From Mycobacteroides sp. CBMA 271 (GTDB taxonomy: Bacteria > Actinomycetota > Actinomycetes > Mycobacteriales > Mycobacteriaceae): a stretch of DNA of 64,000 bases. The position numbers and the translations under genes were made by a program. Numbering within the stretch: position 1 is the first letter of the stretch; each line of letters begins with the position of its first letter. Shown piece by piece: positions 52,711 to 61,561 of the stretch. The stretch is from positions 169,546 to 233,545 of the forward strand of contig NZ_VTHB01000006.1 of NCBI RefSeq assembly GCF_009729205.1, written 5' to 3'. The notes beneath the pieces are model-generated. The model was given only the letters and a program-made list of their open reading frames with translations, made no database searches and was not told where the DNA came from.

Positions 52711-52713
52711 CGA

Positions 52714-53370
52714 TTACCTCACTCCGAGTCGTGCCAGTAGGTCAGCGTCGATGCCGTCCAGTTCGCGGGCGATCGCAGCGTGCGCCGCGCGACGACGGGT
52801 GGGCGGCATGTGCTCGGCGGCACCCACCGCGGTACCCAACTCGTCCAGCCGGGCACGGACGGCCGACGTGAACTTCTTGTTCTCCGCGTCCTTGGGCGCT
52901 CTGTCCAGCACGGCCTGAACCGACTGCTCCGCACCCGCGATGCGCGCCGACAACTCCGCGCCGTATCCCGAGTACTGGCCGAGTTCGGCAAGCGGAATGC
53001 CGAGACGATCGGCCCGACGCTGATCCAGCACCCCGCGGATCGCGATGGCGCCCTTGTACAGCAGCGGCAGCAGAATGGGGGCCAGCAGCCGTACCACCGT
53101 CAACGTGCGTTTGATCCGCGTAGGGGACAACAGCTTGCCCTCGCGCACGGCCTTGAGCTGATCCTGGGCGATCAGCCGCTGCGCCTTCAACGTCGCCAGC
53201 TCGGTCTTGCGCGTGTCACGCCGGGCGGCAGACTCCGAGCGCGCTTGCATATGCATCCGTCGACGGTCGTTTCGCGCCGCCAGCCTTGCTTCGAGCTTGG
53301 CCTTCGCCTTCAGCGCCTGAGCCTCGGCCCGTTTCGTCGAGCGGCTCTTGCGGCTGGTGAGTAGACCCAT
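52714..53370 (-). CDS. Conserved mycobacterial protein, Rv3850-like
   Basis: A 218-residue protein. The first 80 residues are a highly basic, Ala/Lys/Arg coiled-coil-like helix (KRAEAQALKAKAKLEARLAA). A hydrophobic segment near residue 95 (LLAPILLPLLYKGAIAI) and a helical domain rich in Ala follow. Length and pattern match my memory of Rv3850, of unknown function. It heads the minus-strand run with the YcnI- and CopC-like genes, and four bases separate it from ycnI. Confidence 0.8.
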   Translation of the reverse strand: MGLLTSRKSRSTKRAEAQALKAKAKLEARLAARNDRRRMHMQARSESAARRDTRKTELATLKAQRLIAQDQLKAVREGKLLSPTRIKRTLTVVRLLAPILLPLLYKGAIAIRGVLDQRRADRLGIPLAELGQYSGYGAELSARIAGAEQSVQAVLDRAPKDAENKKFTSAVRARLDELGTAVGAAEHMPPTRRRAAHAAIARELDGIDADLLARLGVR

Positions 53371-53616
53371 CCCAGCGGCCTCCGTTCATCGCGTTGCGAG
53401 TGTGGCGCTAACCCTAGCGCGCCGATCCGCGTCGGCCCCGTGCGGATAGGGCCGCATATTCCAGGGGTCGCACCGTGCACTGCAAAGATTCCCGATCGAC
53501 CCCAGCGAAACATTGGCGACCACCATTCGGGCGGTACATAGGAAACATAGGGTGAAACAGCTCTCATCCGGGCCATAAAGTTGACCTGTGAGCAAATTCC
53601 CGGCATCCTGGTCGCC

Positions 53617-55092
53617 GTGGGGCGACATCGAGCAAAATCGACTGGGCGACGCCAGCGGCTGAAGTGTGCGTCCGCGCGCGCAGCTGTGGTGACCGTGCTC
53701 AGCTCGGGAACGCTGATGGGCGGATTCGGGGTTTTTGCCATCACCACGCCGGCGGCGGACGCTAAGCCGGGTGGTGGATCGGATAACGATCACGACCACA
53801 ACGGTCTCGGCGGCGTCATCCACAAGATCACGGGCGGCCTGCTCGGCGGCGGCGTGGGGGGCGGCGGAGGCCCCGGCAGCGGCGGCACCCGGAACGCGCC
53901 TTCATCCCCGTCCTTCGGCAAGAGCCTGCACAGCGGGTCCGGTTCGGAGGGCGCCGCGGGCGGCCACTCCAGCGACTCGAAGGGCAGCGGCGGCGACAAG
54001 GGCGACAAGGACAAGGGTCCCGGCGCGAATGTCCCGAAGCCAGGCTCGGTGGGCTCCAGCGTCAAATCGTCCGACGACGCGCCGGGCACCGTCGGTCCGA
54101 GCACGCATACGCCCACCGGTACGGGGATCGGAGCGAATCTGCCGAACTCCGGCGGTCCCGCGGGCGTCCACACCGGTCCCACTACGAACTCCACCGCCAC
54201 ATCGACTGAAAAACCAAGTGGCACAACGGCCGAGACCGGCGAGCATACTGGCCCACCGGGTGCACTCGGCGTGTTGCCGCCCAAGACGGTGACCGCCACG
54301 ACGCCCAAGACCGAGACCGCAACATCACCGCACACCCCGACCGCCTCGGGCGCGACTGCGGATGCACCCGCGGCAGGATCCACGCACACGGAGCACGAGA
54401 CGACGTCCTCCGAGGAGCCCAAGGTTCCTGGCGTCACCATCAAGATGGGCGGGCGCACCATTGTCATTTGGAAGAAGCCGAGTGCCGGGGGCGGCACAAC
54501 GCACACGCCCAATGGCGGAACGACTCACGACCACGAGTCCGGGGTTGACCACGAGCACGTGATTAACCTGCCCGGGCTTCCCGGCATCGGTGGGACCCCG
54601 AACGTTGACGCCCCTTCGGGTGGCGCGGCGGGAACGCGTACCCCGGGAGGAAACCCGGGCATCCACACCGGACCGGTGTCTCCGCCGTCCGCAACGTTGC
54701 CCAAGGCCCCGGCGGTCGCTATCGCGACACCGCCTGCGCCGCCGGTGATCGCCGCGCCGCCTCCGGTAGTGCCCCCGGCCCCGCCGGTCACCACCGTGCG
54801 ACAGGCCGAAGGCGGTCGCGGCGGCGACGTCGTCGTCACCGCGGGCGGTGCCCGGCAGCCCGATGCCGTCGCAAAGCCGATCCAGCAGTACGTCGCGGCC
54901 GAAACGATCGCGCCGCGCACCGGCTACACCGACTATCTCCGGCTGACGAAGACGTCCGAGATCGCCGCGGTGGCCATTCCGGGTGCCGCCGGCATCGCGA
55001 TGATGACCTTCATCGGAGCCGCGCTCGGATATCGGCAGGCCAAGGCCGGGCACACGGTTCGCGCCTCCGCTGCCGCCCGCTTCCTCGAATAG
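53617..55092 (+). CDS. Pro/Gly/Thr-rich exported protein with C-terminal membrane helix
   Basis: A 491-residue protein. An Arg-rich start (MGRHRAKSTGRRQRLK) and a hydrophobic stretch (AAVVTVLSSGTLMGGFGVFA) form a signal peptide cut near ADAKPG. The next 370 residues are low-complexity Gly, Pro, Thr and Ser with DHDH patches, likely disordered and wall-spanning. The C-terminal 60 residues hold a hydrophobic helix (AAVAIPGAAGIAMMTFIGAAL) and a short tail. GTG 53617 is chosen because MGRH is typical of mycobacterial exported proteins; the frame is open to 53581. A leaderless-type GTG at 53588 opens a 24-codon frame across the start. Function unknown. Confidence 0.7.
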   Translation: MGRHRAKSTGRRQRLKCASARAAVVTVLSSGTLMGGFGVFAITTPAADAKPGGGSDNDHDHNGLGGVIHKITGGLLGGGVGGGGGPGSGGTRNAPSSPSFGKSLHSGSGSEGAAGGHSSDSKGSGGDKGDKDKGPGANVPKPGSVGSSVKSSDDAPGTVGPSTHTPTGTGIGANLPNSGGPAGVHTGPTTNSTATSTEKPSGTTAETGEHTGPPGALGVLPPKTVTATTPKTETATSPHTPTASGATADAPAAGSTHTEHETTSSEEPKVPGVTIKMGGRTIVIWKKPSAGGGTTHTPNGGTTHDHESGVDHEHVINLPGLPGIGGTPNVDAPSGGAAGTRTPGGNPGIHTGPVSPPSATLPKAPAVAIATPPAPPVIAAPPPVVPPAPPVTTVRQAEGGRGGDVVVTAGGARQPDAVAKPIQQYVAAETIAPRTGYTDYLRLTKTSEIAAVAIPGAAGIAMMTFIGAALGYRQAKAGHTVRASAAARFLE

Positions 55093-55155
55093 GGGAGAAT
55101 CGATACAGCACCCCGTTAGGGGTCTGTCCGGGAAGGCACGCGAGGGGAGAGGCTC

Positions 55156-55647
55156 ATGGGCGCAGGCCGTCGTGTGACGGATGCCGTCAATGCCGTTCTC
55201 GACCTGGCTCCGCGCAAGGGCGAGGTGACACTCACCGCACTCGTCGAGGCCGTTGGCCGCGATCGAGACCGGTCCATCGAGATCATCTCCGCGGACCTAC
55301 CGTCCGGGGTGTGCGGCCAATGGCGCCAGTACGAGAACGAAGACATCTTCATCATCCAACGCGGCCTACCCACCTGGGACAGGACGCTCGCCCATGAACT
55401 CGGCCATGTGGTGCTGCGGCACGAGGGTATATCCGTTGTCGAAATGGCAAGGGACGAAGCGGAATTCGCAAGCGATGACCTCATTGCGTACATGCTGTCG
55501 CAGCGCACCGGTTGCATGGGTGCGGACGGCATGGAGGCTGAGCAGGAGGCTGAGGATTTCGCGGCGCTGCTGCTGTACCGGCTGGGCCGGTTGCCATCTG
55601 ATCGTGCATCCATCGTTCAGGTGAGGCTCGGGGAGGCCTTTGGGTGA
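55156..55647 (+). CDS. ImmA/IrrE-type zinc metallopeptidase
   Basis: A 163-residue protein with the zinc motif HELGH near residue 80 and a downstream Glu-rich helix (AEQEAEDFAALLL near 130) that supplies the third ligand. This is the minimal ImmA/IrrE domain, whose members cleave XRE-type repressors. ATG 55156 follows GAGGGGAGAGG. Its last codons overlap the start of the DUF6545 membrane protein by four bases. Its target may be an XRE protein elsewhere; the nearby EspR is an HTH protein but is not known as a substrate. Confidence 0.85.
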   Translation: MGAGRRVTDAVNAVLDLAPRKGEVTLTALVEAVGRDRDRSIEIISADLPSGVCGQWRQYENEDIFIIQRGLPTWDRTLAHELGHVVLRHEGISVVEMARDEAEFASDDLIAYMLSQRTGCMGADGMEAEQEAEDFAALLLYRLGRLPSDRASIVQVRLGEAFG

Positions 55648-56759
55648 TCGCCTGGGTTATTGCCGGGCTGCTGGGGATGGCGACGGGTCTGCGCATCGGG
55701 TGGGTACTTGTCCACAAACAATCCCCGGTGAGCACCGGAATGATCGTCGCGCTGGGAAGCCTGGCCTTGGTGTCGGCGCTGAACTGGGAGCCGCTGACGA
55801 TGCTGGTGGACAGCTCGCTGGGCTGGCCCAACATTTCCGTGGCGGCGAGCCAGGCCGCGCTGACGGCCTGTGCGGCCGGCAGCTGCGTGATGATCACCAG
55901 CATGTCCGCAAGCCGAACGTCGGCCGCCAACAAGAGGTGGGCGCGCTGGCAGTACCTTGCCGCAGCCATCATCGCGGGCGCCAGTCTTGCCGTGTTCTTC
56001 TTCCGTGGACGGCAGCCCGAGCTGACACCTCGCGAATTCCTCAAGCACGACCTGGGTGGCTTCGCCTCCGGCACCGCCTGGCTGATTCCGATGCTGTACA
56101 TCGCGGTGGCACTATCAGTGGTGCTGTGGGCCGGGATGGCCTACTCCAACCGCACCCGTCGGGGCCGCGCTCTGTTCCTCTTCACCGTAGGAATCAGCCT
56201 GCTGGTACTGGCCGTGCTGGTGGTGGCCGGTGTTGCGGTCGCCAATTCGGAGTATGTGACGATCGGTACCGCTGCCACGCTCATCGGTTGCGCGATGGCG
56301 CTGGTGGCGGTGGGGTCGCTACTTCCGACCTTCGAGACGTGGTTGGTGGCTCGGCGTGAGATGTTCGTGCTGGCACCGTTATTCAAAGACCTCCGGGAGC
56401 GTCAACCCGACGCCGCGATCGGGGTACGACCGCGCGGTCCGTTGGCATTCCAGGTTGCCGATCGGATGGCGTACATTTCCGATGCGCTCTTCTTGGAGGC
56501 CATGCACGCTCAGGGGCTTGACCCCGAATCGGAGGGCGACGGCGATATCGATCTCGGTGTGGAGCCGGTGAACCTCGATGTACCGCCCGATGCTCAGGCC
56601 CACGCGGTGGTGAGATGGGTTCTCACCGAAGGAGATCCGGAAGAGAATTTCCCGGGCCCAGAATGGCTACACCAGCCCGACGGATACTCCGACCGCGAAT
56701 GGATTCTCGCGATCGCCTCTGAGTACCGCAGGCTGGTGCGTGCCGAACGTCATTCTTAA
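55644..56759 (+). CDS. Seven-helix membrane protein with cytosolic DUF6545 domain (MAB_1171c-type)
   Basis: A 371-residue protein. Seven hydrophobic helices fill the first 230 residues (first near 3-20, last near 205-228). A cytosolic domain of about 140 residues follows with LAPLFKDLRERQP, RMAYISDALFLE and EWILAIASEYRRL, as in the actinobacterial DUF6545 domain. Proteins of this type are annotated as putative transporters, though evidence is thin. It is coupled by a four-base overlap to the ImmA/IrrE peptidase, a pairing that recurs in actinobacteria as I recall. A membrane sensor for the peptidase is a possible role. Confidence 0.8.
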   Translation: MIAWVIAGLLGMATGLRIGWVLVHKQSPVSTGMIVALGSLALVSALNWEPLTMLVDSSLGWPNISVAASQAALTACAAGSCVMITSMSASRTSAANKRWARWQYLAAAIIAGASLAVFFFRGRQPELTPREFLKHDLGGFASGTAWLIPMLYIAVALSVVLWAGMAYSNRTRRGRALFLFTVGISLLVLAVLVVAGVAVANSEYVTIGTAATLIGCAMALVAVGSLLPTFETWLVARREMFVLAPLFKDLRERQPDAAIGVRPRGPLAFQVADRMAYISDALFLEAMHAQGLDPESEGDGDIDLGVEPVNLDVPPDAQAHAVVRWVLTEGDPEENFPGPEWLHQPDGYSDREWILAIASEYRRLVRAERHS

Positions 56760-56823
56760 GTTGTGTACTGGTCACCACGTCCCCCGGCACCACCGCTCGA
56801 ACTAACGGTGAACGCCAAACTGA

Positions 56824-56847
56824 CCGGTCCTTCCCCGAGTGGACCGG
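56824..56847. terminator. Bidirectional hairpin between convergent genes
   Basis: CCGGTCC (56824-56830) pairs with GGACCGG (56841-56847) around a ten-base loop, between the stop of the DUF6545 gene and that of espR. It could stop transcripts from both sides. Confidence 0.45.
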
Positions 56848-56864
56848 CCAGACAAGCGGTAGAA

Positions 56865-57263
56865 CTAGCTGTCGAGACCCTCTTTGCGACGGTATTCGTC
56901 GACGGCCTGAGTGATGCGATCCTGTGCCTCCGGGGACAGACCCACGGTGCGGGCGGCGATCCGGCGAACACCTTCGTCGCGCATGTTGGCGAGCCAGGTC
57001 AGCTCCTGATCGAGCTTCTCGTAGTACTCGTCATCGGTGAAGTACGCCGACTTGATCCGGAAGAAGTTGGCGAGTGCCTTCATGGTGGCCGAAGACGGGT
57101 TGGTGCGGTTACCCGATCGCAGCTGCGACAGGTACGGCGCGGACATCGTGATGCCCTCGGAACGCAGCGCCGCGATCACCTCGGCAGAGGTGTGTGGGCC
57201 GCGCCCGGGCGGGTACACGGTATCGAACAACCGATTCAAACGTGCGGTGAACGTGGTGCTCAT
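56865..57263 (-). CDS. espR: EspR, nucleoid-associated transcriptional regulator
   Basis: A 132-residue protein, near identical at the N-terminus to my memory of EspR (Rv3849): FTARLNRLFDTVYPPGRGPHT (split at VYPP), SAEVIAALRSEGITMSAPYL and SQLRSGNRTNPSSATM for the helix-turn-helix, and DDEYYEKLDQELTWLANMRD in the dimerisation half. EspR binds many promoters, including the espACD operon in M. tuberculosis, and acts as a nucleoid-associated factor. GGAGGTAAGG precedes the ATG. It is convergent with the DUF6545 gene and has a plausible promoter at 57322-57350. Confidence 0.96.
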   Translation of the reverse strand: MSTTFTARLNRLFDTVYPPGRGPHTSAEVIAALRSEGITMSAPYLSQLRSGNRTNPSSATMKALANFFRIKSAYFTDDEYYEKLDQELTWLANMRDEGVRRIAARTVGLSPEAQDRITQAVDEYRRKEGLDS

Positions 57264-57321
57264 CGAGCCTTACCTCCACAAACAGATGATGTTGCTAATT
57301 CGGGGGACGTATTTGCTGCCT

Positions 57322-57350
57322 ATCGTAACCTTAGTTTTGCTTGTAGCCAA
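57322..57350 (-). promoter_or_regulatory. Candidate espR promoter
   Basis: On the minus strand TTGGCT (57350-57345) and TACGAT (57327-57322) are 17 bases apart, a good fit to the main sigma factor; the transcript would start near 57315, leaving a leader of about 50 bases with a strong Shine-Dalgarno. The remaining upstream region 57351-57709 shows no gene I can support. Confidence 0.5.
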
Positions 57351-57709
57351 GCGCAACCATCAAGTTCGCCGACGGTGGACGCGGTGTTCGGTTATCCAAA
57401 CCTGCTAGCTCGGGTACATCTGTGCAGCGTCCAATATTCACGACCATCTGGGAATCTTCGTTCCCAGGCAAATGATTGATGGATCCCCACGGCGACGGCC
57501 GGGAGGCCCCGGCATGAGCCGTGTGCGGTGCTCGCATTCGTTTCCTGTACCCACCGAGATCGGTACCCGGCTCTACAACCTGCAGGGTTGCTACTCGCAC
57601 CGGCGCCGCAGTTCCTCAGCGCACGCCACGCTGACCTGGCACGATGTCATGACGGTGACGATAACGGCAGCTTGCGTTTATGGAGCGAATCGCCGCGCTG
57701 GGGTAACGG

Positions 57710-58432
57710 TCAAATACTGGAACATTGACCGCAAGTGTGCCCGCCAGCAGGGCATCCCCTCTGACCAGCGGTAAATCGACACCGATGGACTGTGAGGAAG
57801 ATCACAGCAACCATAGTGGACCCGATGGCGGTCACAGCCACCCACCGCGGCCCGAGGGTGCCGTCCAGGGTCATCCAAAACCCGAAGATCGCGAAGAGCG
57901 CCGCGGCGATGTTCTGCGCAGATGCGACGGAAGCGAGCGATGCAGGAGGGCGCCGACGGCAATGGCGACCGCGTCAGCGCACACCGTGCCCGTCCTCGCG
58001 CCGAGCCACACGCCGTTCCGCTGATGGTCGCTGGCGAGTGCGACCGTGGCCAGCATCGTCTTGTCTCCAAGCTCCGCCAGAATGAATGAGGAAATGATCG
58101 CCAGGAAGGCGAAACGGGTCGTGCGGGCGGTCGCTGGTTCGCCGCCGTCGTTTGCGTTGTTCTCGCGTCACGTCCAGATCGCGAAGGCAAGGAACGCCAA
58201 ACCCGCGCAGAAAGCGATGGGGCGCGTGCGGGGAGGATGGCCCCAAGGAAGTGTCCGACGGCGACGGAGAGGCTGTGCACCACCACCGAGGACGCCGTGA
58301 TGCCGGCGAGCACCTCCACCACTGATAGCGAAGCGCGTAGCTCCTGGCCATCGGCTGGGAACGGTCGCCGAGCTCGGCAAGGAACACCACGCCAAAACTC
58401 ACTGCTGCGGCCGACAACATTGTTGAGGGCAT
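57710..58432 (-). pseudogene. TMEM165/GDT1-family (UPF0016) membrane protein, frameshifted
   Basis: The GDT1 family has two E-x-G-D-[KR] motifs. Both can be read here, but in different frames. The first copy, FLAELGDRSQ, is in the frame from ATG 58432. VLAGITASSVVVHSLSVAVG follows in a second frame after a slip near 58318. FCAGLAFLAFAIWT appears in a third frame after a slip near 58230 and is followed by an in-frame TGA near 58170. ILAELGDKTMLATVALAS continues, and after a slip near 57930 IAAALFAIFGFWMTL reads on to a TGA at 57710. At least three frameshifts plus a stop make it non-functional. Intact members export manganese or calcium. Rv3848 may be the counterpart by position. Confidence 0.72.
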
Positions 58433-58680
58433 CGACTTCAGACCTTTCGGCAACGCCCAGGGCTAGTGTCCGGGCAGTTGCCGAGGGTCTCGCTCACCGA
58501 GTGTTTTCGGTCCGCCGGCCGGGCGCGTGGCGCCAGTATGTCGACCGCGCGATTGGGGGGCTACTCCCCTTCGATTACTTCGCCACCGTAGCGCCAGAAA
58601 CGGAAAATGCCAGCGGGGGAGAAGGTTTCGGGTGTCCGAGAAGATTCTTAAGTATCGAGAAGGCGAAATGCTGTAATCCG

Positions 58681-59253
58681 TTATGCGGCAAGTAACATGG
58701 CCAATACGGCGGTGTCTGGATCGCTGATGGGGTCGATACCCACCCGGCTCACCACGGATGTCACCGTGCCGTCGGATTCGGCTTCTACCCAGGCCGCGCG
58801 GTGCTCTAGCCCCAGGTGCGGTAATCCAGGCAGGAGGAGGCAACCCGACGCCGCGCCGAGGCATTCAGGCAGCGAGGGGTTGGTCTCGGATGGGGGGTGA
58901 AGCATCAGTAGGGCCGGAGGTTGGTGGTCTGCGAAATATCCAGGGGTGATGGCTGATTCGCCGAGGACGGTGCCTTCTGCGAGGACAAGGCCAACCATGC
59001 CGGGTACCGGATCGTCGGGCAGGTCTTCTCGGGCCCCAAAAATCGTTGTGGTGGAGAGCAATCCAGGTACCGTGGCGATGCGCACCGTCACGATGAGCAG
59101 CTGCATCCATTCCTTGGTGGAATCGGGCCAGCGGCCGCACACCACGAATCCGCGGAGCGAGCCGCCGGCGTGGAAGGGCGCGATCTCGACCGGTCGATCC
59201 GAACTAGCCGTCATATCTGCCACGCTCGCAATCACTCTGACATGACCATCCAC
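58681..59253 (-). CDS. Conserved hypothetical protein at the Rv3847 position
   Basis: A 190-residue soluble protein with an alternating hydrophobic pattern (FVVCGRWPDSTKEW near residue 36, LLSTTTIFGARED near 65, MVGLVLAEGTV near 84). No signal peptide, helix or catalytic motif is recognised. The start may be the ATG at 59253 or a later in-frame codon before VRVIASVADMTASS; no ribosome site decides. It sits downstream of sodA on the same strand after a hairpin, the position of Rv3847 in M. tuberculosis. Function unknown. Confidence 0.7.
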   Translation of the reverse strand: MDGHVRVIASVADMTASSDRPVEIAPFHAGGSLRGFVVCGRWPDSTKEWMQLLIVTVRIATVPGLLSTTTIFGAREDLPDDPVPGMVGLVLAEGTVLGESAITPGYFADHQPPALLMLHPPSETNPSLPECLGAASGCLLLPGLPHLGLEHRAAWVEAESDGTVTSVVSRVGIDPISDPDTAVLAMLLAA

Positions 59254-59370
59254 ACTGCGCGACGCTGCTCACTTCAGAATTACCATGCGCGGAGTCGCCT
59301 CGCAATTGCTAGCGGACACGCCGCGAAAAGGCCCGACGGTATTCGCGCGAGCTGGGGACCTCAGCGCAGC

Positions 59371-59408
59371 GCTTGGGCCCCGGATTGTCACAAATCCGGG
59401 GCCCAAGC
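59371..59408 (-). terminator. sodA terminator hairpin
   Basis: A perfect 16-base-pair stem (59371-59386 with 59393-59408) and a six-base loop lie 15 bases after the sodA stop. The GC-rich stem (GGGCCCCGG core) would be very stable; no T-run follows. Confidence 0.75.
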
Positions 59409-59422
59409 CAAGCCAGTGAGAA

Positions 59423-60046
59423 TCAGCCGAAGATGAGACCCGAGGTCTTGGTGGTGGCGGCGGTGTACCGGTCCTGTACGTCGGCCCAGTTCACCACGTT
59501 CCAGAACGCCTTGACGTAGTCCGCCTTGACGTTCTTGTACTGCAGGTAGAAGGCGTGCTCCCACATGTCCACCTGGAGCAGCGGGATGATGCCCAGTGGA
59601 ACGTTGGCCTGCTGGTCGTACAGCTGGAAGGTCAGCAGCTTCTGGCCCAGGCTGTCGTAGCCGAGCACTGCCCAGCCTGAACCTTGCAGGCCGTTGGCGG
59701 CGGCGGCGAACTGCGCCTGGAACTTGTCGAACGAACCGAACTGGTCGTCGATGGCGGCCGCCAGGTCACCGGTGGGCTTGTCGCCACCGTTGGGCGACAG
59801 GTTCTTCCACCAGATCGAGTGGTTCACGTGGCCGCCGAGGTGGAAGGCCAGGTTCTTTTCGTTGAGGAAGATCGCGGCGTGGTCGCCCTTCTCCCGGGCC
59901 TCTTCCAGCTTGGCGACTGCGGAATTGACGCCCGCCACATAGGCCGCGTGGTGCTTACTGTGGTGCAGCTCGTTGATCTGTCCCGAGATGTGGGGCTCCA
60001 GCGCTCCGTAGTCGTAGTCCAAATCGGGCAGTGTGTACTCAGCCAC
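59423..60046 (-). CDS. sodA: Superoxide dismutase (Fe/Mn)
   Basis: A 207-residue dismutase that turns superoxide into hydrogen peroxide and oxygen; the M. tuberculosis homologue is exported without a signal peptide. Metal ligands are His in HHSKHH near residue 28, His in GHVNHS near 76, and Asp and His in DMWEHAF near 160-164. GTG 60046 is chosen over upstream codons because GAAAGGA stands before it and the protein then begins [13 protein letters not shown] like Rv3846. The leader holds a perfect small hairpin, ATCCGC-GAGT-GCGGAT (60071-60086). Confidence 0.97.
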   Translation of the reverse strand: MAEYTLPDLDYDYGALEPHISGQINELHHSKHHAAYVAGVNSAVAKLEEAREKGDHAAIFLNEKNLAFHLGGHVNHSIWWKNLSPNGGDKPTGDLAAAIDDQFGSFDKFQAQFAAAANGLQGSGWAVLGYDSLGQKLLTFQLYDQQANVPLGIIPLLQVDMWEHAFYLQYKNVKADYVKAFWNVVNWADVQDRYTAATTKTSGLIFG

Positions 60047-60239
60047 GAGATTCCTTTCCGCTTGCTTCGTATCCGCGAGTGCGGATCCACTCAATAGAAG
60101 GCACGGCCTATCCGGTTGCACCGGCATGCCGGCCTACAGATTCAACCCTGCTCTATTGCGCAACGCCTCGCAAGGACGCATGCATCCTCAATCGGGCACC
60201 CGATGTTGGGCCGGTGAAACGGGACGCCGGCAGTTCCAG

Positions 60240-60365
60240 CTAGATCAGGATGAGAAACGCGAGGCCAGCCGCAAGCACCAGAGCGATGAGAAGTGCGCGG
60301 AACGCGGCGACACGGTAAGAGGTGTTGTAGCAGCCGGGAGTTAGCTGCCAACCGGAAGTAGACAT
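60240..60365 (-). CDS. 41-residue single-helix membrane peptide
   Basis: An ATG at 60365 opens a 41-residue frame. The product starts MSTSGWQLTPGCYNT and ends in one strong transmembrane helix (FRALLIALVLAAGLAFLILI) directly before the stop. A loose ribosome site (AGGA, about a dozen bases upstream) precedes it. It lies between sodA and the divergent msrA gene. Such a clean helix at this length rarely arises by chance. Function unknown. Confidence 0.5.
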   Translation of the reverse strand: MSTSGWQLTPGCYNTSYRVAAFRALLIALVLAAGLAFLILI

Positions 60366-60560
60366 CGACTCGTGTCCTGCCGACCGTGCCGACATTGCCG
60401 CGCCTCCCTGCCATCCAGTGCAAGTACATTCACGGTGAGATGAGTCACAGCATCTCGCGTGTGACGGTCATCATAACTCCAAATCGCGATGCGTGAAAAT
60501 TCACCCTGCATATTACTGGAAACCCCAGCTAGACCAGCAAATTCGGGTCGGCTGCAGGCG

Positions 60561-60566
60561 TACCAT
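60561..60566 (+). promoter_or_regulatory. -10 box (TACCAT) for a leaderless msrA mRNA
   Basis: TACCAT ends seven bases before ATG 60574; there is no Shine-Dalgarno. Confidence 0.5.
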
Positions 60567-60573
60567 CGGGAAC

Positions 60574-61320
60574 ATGGCTTCTTGGATAGATGACGTTCGC
60601 GATCAGATTTTGGGGCGGCTCGAAACGGGGCTAGTGCCGGGAAAGTCGGCAATCGTCGAAGAGGGCGCGGCGCTGCCCGGGCGTACCACGCCCATTCGGA
60701 TATCCGGCACGCACTTCGTCAACGGCCACGCGATGGTGCCGCCCTTCCCCGAGGGGCTGGAAACAGCGGTGTTTGGGGAGGGATGCTTCTGGGGAGCCGA
60801 GCGTGGCTTCTGGAACGTGCCGGGTGTCTATTCCACCGCGGTGGGATATGCCGGGGGCTACACCCCCAATCCCACCTATGAAGAGGTGTGCTCGGGCAGG
60901 ACCGGGCACACCGAGGCCGTATTGGCGGTTTTCGACCCTCGCGAGGTCACGTACGAACAGCTGTTGGTGCAGTTCTGGGAGAGTCACGACCCCACCCAGG
61001 GCATGCGGCAGGGCAACGATCGCGGCACGCAGTACCGCTCAGTCATCTACACAACGAGCGAGGCTCAGGCGGTCGCGGCCGTCGAGAGTGCAGCGCGCTA
61101 CGGTTCCGCCCTTGCGGGCGCTGGATACGGAGAAGTCACCACGGAGATAGCTCCGCTGGATGGGCCTATCGGACACGCGTCCCGACGCTTCTACTACGCC
61201 GAGGAGTATCACCAGCAGTACCTGGCGAAGAACCCGAATGGGTACTGCGGTCTCGGCGGGACGTCGGTCACCTGCCCCATAGGCCTGGATGTGCCACCCG
61301 GTGGTACAGCACAAGCGTGA
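60574..61320 (+). CDS. msrA: Peptide methionine-(S)-sulfoxide reductase MsrA
   Basis: A 248-residue enzyme that repairs oxidised methionine. The catalytic motif [13 protein letters not shown] near residue 68 follows an N-terminal extension of about 60 residues, longer than in short MsrA proteins. [20 protein letters not shown] continues as in the E. coli type, split at the Cys. The C-terminal GYCGLGG and VTCP cysteines fit the thioredoxin recycling step. ATG 60574 is chosen for its leaderless -10; the ORF opens at 60493 without support. With sodA nearby it forms an oxidative-defence neighbourhood. Confidence 0.93.
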   Translation: MASWIDDVRDQILGRLETGLVPGKSAIVEEGAALPGRTTPIRISGTHFVNGHAMVPPFPEGLETAVFGEGCFWGAERGFWNVPGVYSTAVGYAGGYTPNPTYEEVCSGRTGHTEAVLAVFDPREVTYEQLLVQFWESHDPTQGMRQGNDRGTQYRSVIYTTSEAQAVAAVESAARYGSALAGAGYGEVTTEIAPLDGPIGHASRRFYYAEEYHQQYLAKNPNGYCGLGGTSVTCPIGLDVPPGGTAQA

Positions 61321-61561
61321 GCTATCCCACGGCAACGGTTATGAATTCGCTAACTATGCACAGGCAGTGCTACGGTTCCCCGTCCCTAGCCCCGCTGGGT
61401 GCCTACACGGAGTCCTGGCCAGCGCAAATGCTAATAAGCAGCCTGTGGTTTGTGGATCAACCTGTGGATACTGTGGATAAGCCGACATTGCTGTGGCGTG
61501 GGTCACACTGCGAGAAGTTGCAGGGGCAGCTGCCGTCGGACCGATCGAGCGACAGGAATGG

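Noticed and set aside
57472..57774. A 100-residue plus-strand frame upstream of the GDT1 pseudogene
   Set aside because: No ribosome site and it overlaps the antisense pseudogene; composition is not protein-like.
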